A stretch of DNA of 64,000 bases from Acidiphilium acidophilum. Lineage in GTDB: Bacteria; Pseudomonadota; Alphaproteobacteria; Acetobacterales; Acetobacteraceae. Shown here one piece after another: positions 7,561 through 17,341 of the stretch. Numbering within the stretch: the first letter of the stretch is position 1; each line of letters begins with the position of its first letter. The notes below the pieces were generated by a model, which was given only the letters and a program-made list of their open reading frames with translations, was not told the origin of the DNA and searched no databases. The translations under genes were made by a program, and so were the position numbers. The stretch is from positions 2,339,501 to 2,403,500 of the forward strand of contig NZ_JAWXYB010000018.1 of NCBI RefSeq assembly GCF_033842475.1, in the 5' to 3' direction.

Positions 7561-8451
7561 CTATTGATAGTGCGCGCTATCCCCGCCTGTGACATCGAAG
7601 GTTGCCCCGCTGATCATTCGCGCCGCATCGGAGGCGAGGAAGGCGATGAGCGGGGCGACATCCTGGGGTTCGATCCACGGAACCCCAAGCGGGGTTTTCG
7701 CGGTCAGCGCCTTGCGCGCACCGGCTTCGTCGTGGTGCTCCTCGCCTTCCGGCGTCTTGCCGCCTTCCTGCAATGCCTGGGCGTAGCGGCTTTCGTGCCG
7801 GGTCAACGGCGTGTCGATCAGCCCGGGAATCACGGCGTTGACCGTGATGCCGTGCGTGCCGAGTTCGAGCGCTGCCGATTTCATCAGCCCGATGATCCCC
7901 CATTTCGAGGCGGAATACGCCGCGCCGAATTTCGTGCCGTGACGCCCCTGGGTCGATGACGAGACGATGATCCGCCCCCGACTGTGTCCGCTGGTATGGG
8001 CCACGATTGCGGGGCCGAATGCGCGTATCGCATTGGCGGTGCCGGTCAGGTTGACGTCGATCTGGTCGTGCCAGTCGGCGTCGTCCATTTCCAGCAGGGG
8101 CTTGAACGCCTGGATGCCGGCGTTGGCGAACAGGATATCGATCCCGCCGAACTGAGCCACCGCATCGTCCGCGCAGCGGCGCAGTGCGGCCAGATCGCGC
8201 TGATCGGCTGTCATTGCGAGAAACCGCCGTCCGAGCGCCTCAACCGCGGCGCCGGTTGCCGCAAGGTCCTCGCTCGTCGCGACCTTCACCTCCAGCGTTG
8301 GGCTGACTGGGCCGGCGATGTCGATCCCGACGATATCCGCGCCCGCCGCCGCCAGCGCTACCGCTGCCGCCCGCCCGATTCCCCGCGCCGCCCCGGTTAC
8401 CACGGCGACAAGGCCATCGAGCTGCAGACGATCAAGATAAGACGGCTCCAT
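7561..8451 (-). CDS. Short-chain dehydrogenase/reductase, carveol-dehydrogenase-like
   Basis: 296 residues from an ATG with GGAG 8 nt upstream; the open frame extends further 5' but that part is not protein-like. The NAD(P)-binding motif TGAARGIG is at residues 19-26, the NAG motif (FANAGIQ) follows, and the catalytic S-Y-x3-K is in SSSTQG and YSASK. A longer than usual loop before the C-terminus (RHESRYAQALQEGG region) resembles the subfamily of carveol/mycofactocin-coupled dehydrogenases. Substrate unknown; no mycofactocin genes are in the window. It is divergent from the porin gene. Confidence 0.85.
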   Translation of the reverse strand: MEPSYLDRLQLDGLVAVVTGAARGIGRAAAVALAAAGADIVGIDIAGPVSPTLEVKVATSEDLAATGAAVEALGRRFLAMTADQRDLAALRRCADDAVAQFGGIDILFANAGIQAFKPLLEMDDADWHDQIDVNLTGTANAIRAFGPAIVAHTSGHSRGRIIVSSSTQGRHGTKFGAAYSASKWGIIGLMKSAALELGTHGITVNAVIPGLIDTPLTRHESRYAQALQEGGKTPEGEEHHDEAGARKALTAKTPLGVPWIEPQDVAPLIAFLASDAARMISGATFDVTGGDSAHYQ

Positions 8452-8829
8452 TTCGAAAACTCCACCGATGCTGGACGCGTAGATGGCGAGCCCTCGCCCG
8501 CCGATCAACGGAACCCGGACCGGCGCGCGTTTCATCCGGCAGGGTGTGGTGATCATGCTTCGGGCGATCGGGGGGGCTGTCGCTGATCGCGGAAGGATCA
8601 GGCGGAGCATGGTCCCGTTGCAGCCAGGATCATCCGGTAAGCGATCGGATATGGCGATCACTTCCATTTGATTTGTAGATAAGTTTATGTGTTCTCGTAT
8701 TCGTGAAGTTCTGTTATTGAAAACAGAACAGAACGAAGAGGGATCAATCAAATCGGAAAAGAAAAATAAATTATGTGACTTATAGTCTATAATTTGAAAT
8801 TATCAAAAAAAAATCGGGGGAAATTACTT
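8452..8829. other. AT-rich intergenic region upstream of porin gene
   Basis: 378 bp between the divergent SDR and porin genes. The right half (about 8665-8829) is markedly AT-rich compared with flanking coding DNA and should contain the porin promoter and 5' leader. No convincing ORF or RNA motif is seen. Confidence 0.6.
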
Positions 8830-10179
8830 ATGCGTCTCGCCAAATACGGCTTCACAGTGTCGATGCTCGGGCTCGGGCTCGGGCTGATCGGCAGCCCAGC
8901 CATTTCATCTGCGGCGAACTGGGTGAAATTGCAGGACGTTTCGCCAGCATCCGCGCCGGCTGTGCATATTTCCGGTTTCATCGAGCCGATCTACTCCAGC
9001 ACGTCAGGTACCGCGACCATCAATGGTGCCACTCCGAACGAGAATCTGATCGGACCGGGGCTCAATTCAAGCAGTGATTTCAACATCTTGCGTGCCCGCC
9101 TGATAGTACGCGGCTACATCAATCGTTATTTCTCGTATTTTTTCGCGGGCGAATTCGGCAACAACTCCTTCAGCAACCCCGGGACCGGCTATGCCCCCCG
9201 CCTGCAGGACGGCCACGTCACCCTGAGCTATCTGCCCGGCGTGCGCGTTACCGCCGGCATCATTCGTGCGCCCGGCCCGGAAAACGCGATGCAGGGCTAC
9301 ATGGCGTATGATTTTACCGCGTTCCCTGCCGTCATTCAGCAACTGATGTTCCAGACTTTCTATAATCCGCGCCCGACCAAAGGTTATGTTGCGAGCGCGG
9401 GGGGCTATCTTGTGCCGGCATCGGGGGTGCAGGGAACGAATGCGTTCCGCTATACCGGAATTGCCGCCGAGGATTGGTTTCGCAACGGACCGTGGGAATT
9501 CACCTACGATACGATGCTTGGCAGTTTCGCGCCGTTGACCGCCATCGGTCAGCCCGGGGACGGACCGATCTTCGCGGCGCGGCTGCAGGAATCCTACATT
9601 TTCGGCGGTCACGGCCCTTACCGCAGCGACCTGACCGGCTTCGTCTGGGCGCAATATGCCCATCCTCAGTTCGATGACCGGTTCTATGCGCTCAGCCGGC
9701 AAGGGCTCGGCGTGACGTATATGCAGAACGAGTTCCATACCGGTGGCCGCTGGTTCAAGGCGGAATACATGCAGGGGTCCGGCATGATCGATACCTCGCC
9801 GGCCTTCGGAATTCAGTTGGCCACGATCAGATCACCCACGCTGACCCAGGCGCAGGTTTATCCGGGTGTCGGCAACCGGGCCTATGGCTATTACGTCGGG
9901 GGCGGCGTTTTCGTGACCCCCAAGCTCGAACTCGACCTGCGCTACGATTATTATAACCGTCTGCCGAACAACCATGCGCAGAACCGCGTGTTTCATACGG
10001 TCACTGCCGGTATTCAGTACCACCTCGCCCCGCTCGACAAGATCATGGTCGATTACGCGATCCGCAGCCTCGATGTCCCTTATCCAACCGCGGCACCACC
10101 CGCGAGCCGACCGATCGTCGCCAGTATTTCCCGCTCGATCGACAACCAGATCACCGCCGAGCTCGTCCTGAGCTTCTGA
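8830..10179 (+). CDS. Outer-membrane porin-like beta-barrel protein
   Basis: 449 residues from the ATG at 8830, chosen over an in-frame TTG at 8794 because GGGGGA precedes it at 8-9 nt and it begins directly with a signal peptide (MRLAKYGFTVSMLGLGLGLIG, cleavage likely after ISSAA). The mature chain has alternating aromatic/polar strands and ends in ITAELVLSF with a terminal phenylalanine, as outer-membrane barrels do. Overall pattern (HISGFIEPIYSS, LRARLIVRGYINRYFSYFF) resembles phosphate-selective OprO/OprP-type porins. The next gene, 34 nt downstream, encodes a Tat-exported DsrE-like protein. Confidence 0.85.
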   Translation: MRLAKYGFTVSMLGLGLGLIGSPAISSAANWVKLQDVSPASAPAVHISGFIEPIYSSTSGTATINGATPNENLIGPGLNSSSDFNILRARLIVRGYINRYFSYFFAGEFGNNSFSNPGTGYAPRLQDGHVTLSYLPGVRVTAGIIRAPGPENAMQGYMAYDFTAFPAVIQQLMFQTFYNPRPTKGYVASAGGYLVPASGVQGTNAFRYTGIAAEDWFRNGPWEFTYDTMLGSFAPLTAIGQPGDGPIFAARLQESYIFGGHGPYRSDLTGFVWAQYAHPQFDDRFYALSRQGLGVTYMQNEFHTGGRWFKAEYMQGSGMIDTSPAFGIQLATIRSPTLTQAQVYPGVGNRAYGYYVGGGVFVTPKLELDLRYDYYNRLPNNHAQNRVFHTVTAGIQYHLAPLDKIMVDYAIRSLDVPYPTAAPPASRPIVASISRSIDNQITAELVLSF

Positions 10180-10213
10180 TCCCGCACCATTTGCCTCAAC
10201 TGAAGGAAACGCC

Positions 10214-11026
10214 ATGAACCTCAACACTCCAACTCTGCCCGCCACGCCGCGTCGTGCCATGATGCGTAACATCGGACTGACGGCCGGTGCCGCCGGGCTG
10301 ATCGCGGCATCGGGACCATCCGTTCATGCGGCTGCCGATGACGCCAGCCTGATCAACCCGGGGGCAAAGACCCTTCAGGATCTGCACGCCAGACTAGCCA
10401 AAGCCCCTCATCGCCGGGATTTTAAAACCGTGCCGATGATCCTGACCGATCCCGCCGACTGGGATGCCCAGGCCATCAAGGAACTGGTGGCTTATCAGGG
10501 TGATCCGAAGCAGGTTTGGGACAACACCGACCTGACCGGTCCCTGGATCAACCTGATGCGCAATGCGGTCAATGTGCAGACCTACTCGTTCCGCAAGCCG
10601 GACTTCCTTGCGGTATCGATCACCCATGCGCTCGCCCACCTCGCGCTGTTCGATCAGGAATTGTGGGATAAATATCAGCTCGCAAAATTTGCGGGCGGGA
10701 GGCTGGCACGGAATACCCTGATCGACACCCCGAAAGCCGCGTCGACCGATCCGAAGGATTTCAACAACATCAACGGTGTCTTCTCGCCGAACGATAATTC
10801 GATCACCGTGCTGCAACGGCGTGGCGTTGTGTTCATGGGCTGTCACAACGCGATCTGGGAAATGACCGGCGGTCTTTTGAAAAAGGGCATCAATCCGGAC
10901 AAGCTCACTCATCATCAGATTGCCGCGGAATTCACCAACCACCTGATCCCCGGTGTCGTCCTCACGCCCGGCGTGGTCGCCACCATGATCTATCTGCAAA
11001 AAGCGGGCTACGAATACGCAAAGTGA
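10214..11026 (+). CDS. Tat-exported DsrE-like protein
   Basis: 270 residues; SD AAGGAA precedes the ATG. The N-terminus has a twin-arginine signal (PRRAMMRN, then the hydrophobic GLTAGAAGLIAAS and VHAAA cleavage region). The C-terminal half resembles the DsrE/YchN sulfur-relay fold: VVFMGCHNAIWE with one cysteine, then GVVLTPGVVATMIYLQKAGYEYAK, as in DsrE-like proteins whose cysteine carries sulfur. Export to the periplasm is predicted from the Tat signal. It probably shares a transcript with the porin. Function unknown; sulfur handling is inference from the fold and the single conserved-looking cysteine. Confidence 0.75.
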   Translation: MNLNTPTLPATPRRAMMRNIGLTAGAAGLIAASGPSVHAAADDASLINPGAKTLQDLHARLAKAPHRRDFKTVPMILTDPADWDAQAIKELVAYQGDPKQVWDNTDLTGPWINLMRNAVNVQTYSFRKPDFLAVSITHALAHLALFDQELWDKYQLAKFAGGRLARNTLIDTPKAASTDPKDFNNINGVFSPNDNSITVLQRRGVVFMGCHNAIWEMTGGLLKKGINPDKLTHHQIAAEFTNHLIPGVVLTPGVVATMIYLQKAGYEYAK

Positions 11027-11032
11027 CTCCGG

Positions 11033-11058
11033 CAGCCGGCGGCACAGTCCGCCGGCTG
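11033..11058 (+). terminator. Strong GC hairpin after the DsrE-like gene
   Basis: Perfect 10-bp stem CAGCCGGCGG/CCGCCGGCTG with loop CACAGT, starting 7 nt after the stop. There is no U-run, so it is either a non-canonical terminator or a 3'-end stabiliser. Confidence 0.45.
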
Positions 11059-11213
11059 GTTGGGCGGTCTTCGTGAGCACCAGTTGTTGTGGCAAGAACG
11101 CGATGAGGTGGCCAGACCCATATCTTGCGATGGGGCACGATCCGGAACTTCAGGAAAATGAAAAAGGGCGGGGCCAGACTTCCGGTTAACTGCTTGTATT
11201 CTCGTCGGAAATC

Positions 11214-11288
11214 TGGTGGGCGCGACAGGGATTGAACCTGTGACCCCCGCCATGTCAAGGCGATGCTCTACCGCTGAGCTACGCGCCC
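11214..11288 (-). tRNA. tRNA-Val (anticodon GAC)
   Basis: 75 nt including an encoded CCA. The acceptor stem GGGCGCG/CGCGCCC pairs perfectly; the D arm GCTC/GAGC, anticodon loop TTGACAT with anticodon GAC, and T arm ACAGG-TTCAATC-CCTGT are all present. GAC reads valine GUC/GUU codons. It stands alone, downstream of the minus-strand catabolic block. Confidence 0.97.
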
Positions 11289-11336
11289 ACTGCTGGCGCG
11301 GTCATAGCTTCGGATGCGACGATACGCAAGCGGGGG

Positions 11337-12086
11337 TCAGCGTGGCGGCAGGCGTAGGGCGCCATCGAGGCGGATGGTTTCGCCGTTCAGCATCTCGTTC
11401 TCGCAGATGTGGCGAACCAGGGCGGCGAATTCGGCAGGTTGACCGAGCCGGGGCGGAAACGGCACCGTGTTGCCGAGACTGTCCTGCACCGCTGCGGGAA
11501 GGCCTGCCATCATCGGCGTGGCGAACAGGCCGGGGGCGATGGTCATGACCCGGATCGCCGAGCGGGCCAGCTCACGGGCGATCGGCAAGGTCATGCCGAC
11601 GACGCCGGCTTTCGATGCCGCATAGGCGGCCTGGCCGATCTGCCCGTCGAACGCCGCGATCGAGGCGGTATTGACGATGACACCGCGGCTGCCTGTGTCA
11701 TCCGGCGCGTTCCCGGCCATGGCAGCCGCGGCGAGGCGGATCATGTTGAACGTACCGACCAGATTGACCATGACCGCGCGGGTGAATCGCGCGAGGTCGT
11801 GCGGTGCCTCGCGGCCGAGAACGCGTTCGCCCGGCGCAATGCCGGCGCAATTGATCAGGACATGCACCGATCCGAATGCCGTAATCGTGGCTGCGATCGC
11901 GCTTGCGCCATCCGATTCGCTGGTGACATCCGTGCGATGGAACCGGGCAGTGGTAACGCTCGCCTTCGGCGGCTCGATATCCGCGATCATCACTGCTGCA
12001 CCGGCCTCGACGAGCATCGCGACGGTTGCGGCACCGAGTCCCGAACCCCCGCCGGTAACCAGGGCCGTCTTGCCTGCAAGATTCAT
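11337..12086 (-). CDS. SDR family 3-hydroxyacyl-CoA dehydrogenase (HSD10-like)
   Basis: 249 residues. NAD-binding TGGGSGLG (residues 10-17), NCAG, catalytic S (NTASIAA), Y-x3-K (YAASK) and the [13 protein letters not shown] segment are characteristic of type-10 17beta-HSD/2-methyl-3-hydroxybutyryl-CoA dehydrogenases. The start ATG overlaps the stop of mmsB (ATGA), so it is translationally coupled. In the family this NAD-dependent oxidation serves isoleucine or short-chain fatty-acid degradation, which fits the branched-chain and propionate genes upstream in the same block. It is the last gene of the block. Confidence 0.88.
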   Translation of the reverse strand: MNLAGKTALVTGGGSGLGAATVAMLVEAGAAVMIADIEPPKASVTTARFHRTDVTSESDGASAIAATITAFGSVHVLINCAGIAPGERVLGREAPHDLARFTRAVMVNLVGTFNMIRLAAAAMAGNAPDDTGSRGVIVNTASIAAFDGQIGQAAYAASKAGVVGMTLPIARELARSAIRVMTIAPGLFATPMMAGLPAAVQDSLGNTVPFPPRLGQPAEFAALVRHICENEMLNGETIRLDGALRLPPR

Positions 12087-12985
12087 GTGCGATCTCCACG
12101 GTGCCCGGAGGCGATCATCCGGAAGATCGCGGAAAAATCCTCGCCTCCATGTCCCGCATCGGCGAAGGCCTGATACATGCGTGCGGCGTGCGCGCCCAGT
12201 TCGGTCTCCGCACCGGTCTGCGCCGCCGCCGCCTGGGAGAGCAGCAGATCCTTCAGCATCAAAGCGGCGGCAAAGCCTGGCGCGTAGCCGTGATTGGCCG
12301 GGCTCTCCGGGACCGGGCCTGGAACCGGGCAATAGCTGGTCAGCGACCAACACTGGCCCGACGACGTGGATGCCACATCGAACAGCGCCTGACGTGCAAG
12401 GCCGAGGCGGTCGGCCAGGGCGAAGGCTTCGCTGACGCCGATCATCGAAATGCCGAGGATCATGTTGTTGCAGATCTTCGCGGCTTGGCCGGCACCGGCA
12501 TCGCCGCAATGAACCACGCGGGCGCCCATTACCTCAAACAGGGGACGGGCGCGGTCGAACGCCTGTGCCGTGCCACCGGCCATGAAGGTAAGGCGCGCCG
12601 CGACCGCGCCGCCGACACCGCCCGAAACTGGAGCGTCGATCGCCTGCTTGCCGGCGCGCTCTGCGGCGGCGTGGGCGTAGCGGGCGGTGTCGACATCGAT
12701 GGTCGAACAGTCGATCATCAGGCAATCATTCTGCGCCGTCAGGATGCCCGCAGGATCGTCATACAAAGCGCGCACCGCTGCGCCGGAGGGCAGCATGGTG
12801 ATCACTGCCTCGCTTCCCGCCGCTGCGGCGACGGCATCGGCCACGATGGTTACGCCGTGCGCGGCTGCGGCGTCACATAGAGGGGCGACCAGATCGTAGC
12901 CGCGCACCGCATGGCCGGCGCGCACGAGATTGGCCGCCATCGGCCCCCCCATGTTGCCCAGGCCGATGAATCCGATGGTTGCCAT
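12083..12985 (-). CDS. mmsB: 3-hydroxyisobutyrate dehydrogenase
   Basis: 300 residues from the ATG at 12985, preceded by GGGGAGGGGAG; a longer frame is open upstream. The N-terminal [16 protein letters not shown] Rossmann motif, the substrate loop [10 protein letters not shown] and the catalytic lysine in [13 protein letters not shown] are those of MmsB-type beta-hydroxyacid dehydrogenases. The enzyme oxidises 3-hydroxyisobutyrate to methylmalonate semialdehyde in valine degradation. It lies 22 nt after the gene for the hydrolase that makes its substrate. No mmsA is present in the window. Confidence 0.92.
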   Translation of the reverse strand: MATIGFIGLGNMGGPMAANLVRAGHAVRGYDLVAPLCDAAAAHGVTIVADAVAAAAGSEAVITMLPSGAAVRALYDDPAGILTAQNDCLMIDCSTIDVDTARYAHAAAERAGKQAIDAPVSGGVGGAVAARLTFMAGGTAQAFDRARPLFEVMGARVVHCGDAGAGQAAKICNNMILGISMIGVSEAFALADRLGLARQALFDVASTSSGQCWSLTSYCPVPGPVPESPANHGYAPGFAAALMLKDLLLSQAAAAQTGAETELGAHAARMYQAFADAGHGGEDFSAIFRMIASGHRGDRT

Positions 12986-13007
12986 GCTCCCCTCCCCCGC
13001 TGGTCTG

Positions 13008-14057
13008 TCAGTCGAACCGCAACTCCCCGGTGCCGAGCGAGGCGAAGTAGCCATCGAGCGCGGCATCGTCGATTTCGGAAAGCCCTTTGGGGTTCCATTG
13101 CGGGTTGCGGTCCTTGTCGACGACCGCGGCGCGGATGCCTTCGATGAAATCGTGGGACCGAACGCGGCGGAGCGCGATACGATATTCCAGCGCCAGACAG
13201 GGTTCGAGCGAGCCGAGACGGCGCGCTTCGCGCAGGACGCGCAAGGCGAGGTTTACCGAGGTGGGCGATTGGCGGGTGATGATTGATGCCGCCTCGCTCG
13301 CGGCAGGGCCGGATGCGCGAAGCGCTTTCAGGATATCGGTGATCGCCTCGAACGCGTAGCATTGCGCGATCCATGATGTCTGCGCGATCAGGGCGCTCGG
13401 GCCAGGCGGCATTGCGTAGCGCCGGAGGAGGGCGCCGATTTCGCCGGGGTGGGTTATTTCAAGGAGATCGCGGCGGAGCTGGTCGAGCGAGGCCGATGCG
13501 ACGTGATAATCGGCAAGGTCGATGGCAAGGGCATCGGCGGCGGTCAATCGCATCGCCGTCAATGCGACATGGATGCCGAGATTGTCGGGCGCGCGGCCGA
13601 GCAGATGGCTCGCCCCGACATCCGGGATGAAGCCGATCCCGACTTCCGGCATGGCGAGCGTGGTGCGTTCGGTGACGACCCGGTGCGACCCATGGGCGGA
13701 AAGCCCGACGCCGCCGCCCATCGTGATGCCGTCCATCAAGGCGACATAAGGTTTGGGGAACGATGCGATACGCGCGTTCAACCGGTATTCGCGCGCAAAG
13801 AAAGTGGCGATGGCATCGACATTGCCGTCACGCGCCGCATCGTACAGTGCCCGGATATCGCCGCCGGCACAGAAACCGCGTTCCCCTTCCCCATCGATCA
13901 GGACGCCGATGATCGCGGGATCGGACGCGAATGTGGCGAGCGCATCGTCGATCGCGCAGCACATCGGATAGCTCAGGGCGTTCAGGGCGCGGGGACGGTT
14001 GAGGGTGATGTGGCCCCAGCTGCCGACCGGGCGGATCAGGACGTCGTTGGTGCTCAC
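13008..14057 (-). CDS. 3-hydroxyisobutyryl-CoA hydrolase-like enoyl-CoA hydratase family protein
   Basis: 349 residues, the length of 3-hydroxyisobutyryl-CoA hydrolases (HIBCH) rather than the roughly 260 of ordinary enoyl-CoA hydratases. The crotonase oxyanion-hole segments (FCAGGDIRAL; ITMGGGVGLSAHG), the EVGIGFIPDVGASHLL region, and the C-terminal HDFIEGIRAAVVDKDRNPQW signature are visible. It would release 3-hydroxyisobutyrate from its CoA ester in valine catabolism. Start overlaps the stop of the preceding acyl-CoA dehydrogenase by 4 bp (ATGA); mmsB follows. Confidence 0.9.
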   Translation of the reverse strand: MSTNDVLIRPVGSWGHITLNRPRALNALSYPMCCAIDDALATFASDPAIIGVLIDGEGERGFCAGGDIRALYDAARDGNVDAIATFFAREYRLNARIASFPKPYVALMDGITMGGGVGLSAHGSHRVVTERTTLAMPEVGIGFIPDVGASHLLGRAPDNLGIHVALTAMRLTAADALAIDLADYHVASASLDQLRRDLLEITHPGEIGALLRRYAMPPGPSALIAQTSWIAQCYAFEAITDILKALRASGPAASEAASIITRQSPTSVNLALRVLREARRLGSLEPCLALEYRIALRRVRSHDFIEGIRAAVVDKDRNPQWNPKGLSEIDDAALDGYFASLGTGELRFD

Positions 14058-15232
14058 CTCTCGCGCCCGATCAGGCTGCGCGCGACGATCATGCGCATGA
14101 TTTCGTTGGTGCCTTCAAGGATCTGGTGCACCCGGAGGTCGCGGAGGATCTTTTCGATGCCGTAATCGGCCAGATAGCCGTAGCCGCCATGGAGTTGCAG
14201 GGCCTGATTGGCGACGTCGAACCCGGTATCGGTGGCGATGCGCTTCGCCATCGCGCAGAGGCGCGTTGCATCGGGGGCGCTGCGGTCGAGCGCGGCGGCG
14301 GCGTACCACAACATCACCCGCGCGGCTTCGAGCGTGGTCGCCATGTCGGCGAGGCGGAATTGCAGCGCCTGGAAGGCATCGAGCGGTTTACCGAAGGCGG
14401 TGCGCTGCTTCGTGTAGGCGAGCGTGGCCTCCAGCGCTTTCTGCGCGCCGCCGAGGGAGCAGGCACCGATGTTGAGCCGCCCGCCGTCGAGGCCGCTCAT
14501 CGCGATCCGGAACCCCTCGCCTTCGGCACCGAGCCGATGGCTTGCCGGTATGCGGACGCCGTCGAACACCACCTGACGGGTAGGTTGTGCGTTCCACCCC
14601 ATTTTGCGCTCGTTCGGGCCGAACGACAGTCCGGTCGCATCGCGCTCCACCACGAAACAGGAGACGCCGCCGGGCCCTGTCCCGCCGGTACGCGCCATCA
14701 CCAGATAGAGATCGGTGGCACCGGCACCGGAGATGAACTGCTTGGTGCCGTCGAGCACGTAATCGTCGCCATCGCGGCGGGCGCGGCAGGTGAGCGCGGC
14801 GGCATCCGACCCGCAGCCCGGTTCGGTCAGGCAATAGCTCGCCAGCGTGGCCATGCTCACGAGATCGGGGAGAAAGCGCGTGCGCTGCTGATCGTTGCCA
14901 TAGCGGTCGATCATCCAGGCGACCATGTTATGGATCGAGATATAAGCGGCGATCGCCGGACATCCGGTGGCGAGCGCCTCGAAAATCAGCGCGGCATCGA
15001 GCCGGCTCAGCCCGCTGCCGCCGCTGGAGTCGCGAACATAAATGCCCCCCATGCCGAGCGGTGCGGTGGCGCGGATGACATCGAGCGGGAAGTGACGGCG
15101 TTCGTCCCAGTCGAGCGCATGCGGGGCGATGGACCGATCGGCGAAGTCGCGCGCCATTTCCGCGATGGCCCGCTGCGCCTCGGACAATTGGAAAGGGTGC
15201 ATCGGGTCGGTCGCGGTCACGGCGTCCATCAT
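14054..15232 (-). CDS. Acyl-CoA dehydrogenase, probably isobutyryl-CoA or short branched-chain type
   Basis: 392 residues from tandem ATGs at 15232/15229 after GAGGA. All ACAD hallmarks are present: YCLTEPGCGSDAA, GTKQFISGAG, the C-terminal LQLHGGYGYLADYGIEKILRD and EGTNEIMRMIVAR. The context in front of HIBCH and mmsB suggests the first oxidation of isobutyryl-CoA (valine). The sequence alone cannot exclude 2-methylbutyryl-CoA. It starts 7 nt after prpB, tying valine breakdown to the methylcitrate genes. Confidence 0.9.
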   Translation of the reverse strand: MMDAVTATDPMHPFQLSEAQRAIAEMARDFADRSIAPHALDWDERRHFPLDVIRATAPLGMGGIYVRDSSGGSGLSRLDAALIFEALATGCPAIAAYISIHNMVAWMIDRYGNDQQRTRFLPDLVSMATLASYCLTEPGCGSDAAALTCRARRDGDDYVLDGTKQFISGAGATDLYLVMARTGGTGPGGVSCFVVERDATGLSFGPNERKMGWNAQPTRQVVFDGVRIPASHRLGAEGEGFRIAMSGLDGGRLNIGACSLGGAQKALEATLAYTKQRTAFGKPLDAFQALQFRLADMATTLEAARVMLWYAAAALDRSAPDATRLCAMAKRIATDTGFDVANQALQLHGGYGYLADYGIEKILRDLRVHQILEGTNEIMRMIVARSLIGRER

Positions 15233-15239
15233 GGCGTCC

Positions 15240-16160
15240 TCAGCCTTGCGGCATTCCGTGGGGGACGATGGTTTTGACGATGGTGGCGTCCAGTGCCTCG
15301 AACCCTGCGTAGTCGATGGTCTCGTAAAGCTCGGCGCGGGTCTGCATCGCCTCGACGCAGTTCTGCGCCCCGTCATCCTCGCGGATGGCATCGTAAAGCC
15401 GGGCGACTGCCTTGGCCGCGACCCGCAGCGAGGTGACCGGCCACATCACCATGCGAAATCCCATTGCCTCGAATTCCGTGGCGGTGAAGAACGGGGTGTT
15501 GCCGAATTCGGTCATGTTGGCGAGGAGCGGCACACCCGGCATCCGCCGCGCGAACTCCCGGAACATCTCGGCGTTGTGCAGGGCTTCGGGAAAGATCGCA
15601 TCGGCACCGGATTCGACATAAAGTTTCGCGCGCGCGACGGCGCCATCGATCCCCTCGCTCGCCGCCGCATCGGTACGGGCGATAATGTACAGATGCCGGC
15701 GGGCATGGGCGGCAGCGGCGACCTTGGCGGCCATATCGTGCGGGCTCGCCAGTTTTTTATCGTTCAGATGGCCGCATTTTTTGGGCAGCACCTGATCTTC
15801 GATATGCACCGCCCCTGCTCCGGCATCCTCGAAACTGCGCACCATGTGCATTACGTTCAGCGCCTCGCCGTACCCGGTATCGCCGTCGACCAGGACCGGA
15901 AGGCCCGAGGCGCGCGCGGCCTGGCGGATGAAGAAGCAGACTTCATCGACCGTGATGATGCCAAGGTCGGGCAGGCCCATCGACGCCGTCATCGCCGCGC
16001 CGGACAGGTAGCAGGCTTCGAACCCCGCACGCATCGCCTGCCGCGCGGCAAGGCCGTTATGCGCGCCGGGAATCCGCAGGATGCCGGGGCGGTTCACGAG
16101 GGCGCGAAACCGCTCGCCGGCCGGCAGGATCGCCATATCGTCGCCGCGCAGATAGGTCAT
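15240..16160 (-). CDS. prpB: 2-methylisocitrate lyase
   Basis: 306 residues of the isocitrate lyase/PEP mutase superfamily. The active-site loop PKKCGHLNDKKL (residues about 126-137) has the KKCGH catalytic-cysteine motif of PrpB; GDTGYGEALNV is the metal-binding segment. It cleaves 2-methylisocitrate to pyruvate and succinate, the last step of the methylcitrate cycle. It lies 11 nt downstream of prpC on the same transcript. Confidence 0.95.
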   Translation of the reverse strand: MTYLRGDDMAILPAGERFRALVNRPGILRIPGAHNGLAARQAMRAGFEACYLSGAAMTASMGLPDLGIITVDEVCFFIRQAARASGLPVLVDGDTGYGEALNVMHMVRSFEDAGAGAVHIEDQVLPKKCGHLNDKKLASPHDMAAKVAAAAHARRHLYIIARTDAAASEGIDGAVARAKLYVESGADAIFPEALHNAEMFREFARRMPGVPLLANMTEFGNTPFFTATEFEAMGFRMVMWPVTSLRVAAKAVARLYDAIREDDGAQNCVEAMQTRAELYETIDYAGFEALDATIVKTIVPHGMPQG

Positions 16161-16171
16161 GGTGTCATCCT

Positions 16172-17320
16172 TCAGGCGCGCCGCTCGATCGGCACGAATT
16201 GCAGATCCTCCGGGCCGATGTAGTTGGCCGAGGGGCGGATGATCTTGTTGTCGATGCGTTGCTCAATCACATGCGCCCCCCAGCCGGAGGTGCGGGAGAT
16301 CACGAACAGGGGCGTGAACAGCGCGGTCGGCACGCCCATCATGTGGTAGGAGACCGCGCTGAACCAGTCGAGATTGGGGAACATGCGTTTGGCGTCGTGC
16401 ATCACGGTCTCGATCCGTTCGGCGATCGAAAACATCCGGGGAGATCCGGCCTGATCGGACAGCGCCTTCGCGACCCGCTTGATCACGACGTTGCGCGGGT
16501 CAGACACGGTATAGACCGGGTGCCCGAACCCGATGATGACCTCGCGCGCCTCGATCCGGCGGCGGATATCCGCCTCCGCCTCATCCGGCGTCGCATAGCG
16601 CTTCTGCACCTCGAACGCCGCCTCGTTGGCGCCGCCGTGCTTCGGACCGCGCAGAGCGGCGATACCGGCGGTGATCGCGGAATACATGTCCGATCCGGTG
16701 CCGGCAACGACCCGGGCCGCGAAGGTCGAGGCGTTGAACTCGTGTTCGGCATACAGGATCAGCGAGGTATGCATCGCGCGCACCCAGTCATCGCTCGGGG
16801 CATGGCCGTGCAGCAGATGCAGAAAATGGCCGCCGATCGTCGTATCGTCGGTCTCGACGTCGATCCGTTTGCCGTTGGTTGCGTAGTGATACCAGTAGAG
16901 CAGCATGGAGCCGAGCGAGGCCATCAACCGGTCGGTGATGTCGCGTGCGCCGGCGATGCCGTGATCGTGCCCTTCCGGCACCACGCAGCCGAGGGCGGAG
17001 ACCGCGCTGCGCATCACATCCATCGGGTGGGCCGCAGCCGGCAGGGCTTCGAGCACACGCTTGACCGCGCCCGGAATGCCGCGCAGCCGGATGAGCTTTT
17101 GCTGGTAGGCCGCAAGCTCGACCTGATTGGGCAGCGTGCCGTGCACCAGCAGATGGGCGATCTCCTCGAAACTGCAGTGCTCGGCAACATCGAGAATATC
17201 ATAGCCACGATAATGCAGATCGTTGCCGGTGCGCCCGACGCTGCACAACGCGGTGTTGCCGGCGGTCACCCCGGACAGGGCAACCGATTTTTTCGGCTTC
17301 GGCAGAACGACCTCGTTCAT
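16172..17320 (-). CDS. prpC: 2-methylcitrate synthase
   Basis: 382 residues, citrate-synthase fold of the short bacterial type. Recognisable are [20 protein letters not shown] at the N-terminus, GPKHGGANE, the catalytic-histidine segment [14 protein letters not shown] and the catalytic-aspartate region [16 protein letters not shown]. It joins propionyl-CoA to oxaloacetate. Being located between prpD and prpB supports methylcitrate rather than citrate synthase. Confidence 0.93.
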   Translation of the reverse strand: MNEVVLPKPKKSVALSGVTAGNTALCSVGRTGNDLHYRGYDILDVAEHCSFEEIAHLLVHGTLPNQVELAAYQQKLIRLRGIPGAVKRVLEALPAAAHPMDVMRSAVSALGCVVPEGHDHGIAGARDITDRLMASLGSMLLYWYHYATNGKRIDVETDDTTIGGHFLHLLHGHAPSDDWVRAMHTSLILYAEHEFNASTFAARVVAGTGSDMYSAITAGIAALRGPKHGGANEAAFEVQKRYATPDEAEADIRRRIEAREVIIGFGHPVYTVSDPRNVVIKRVAKALSDQAGSPRMFSIAERIETVMHDAKRMFPNLDWFSAVSYHMMGVPTALFTPLFVISRTSGWGAHVIEQRIDNKIIRPSANYIGPEDLQFVPIERRA

Positions 17321-17341
17321 CGCAACCTCCTTTGTCCGTCC

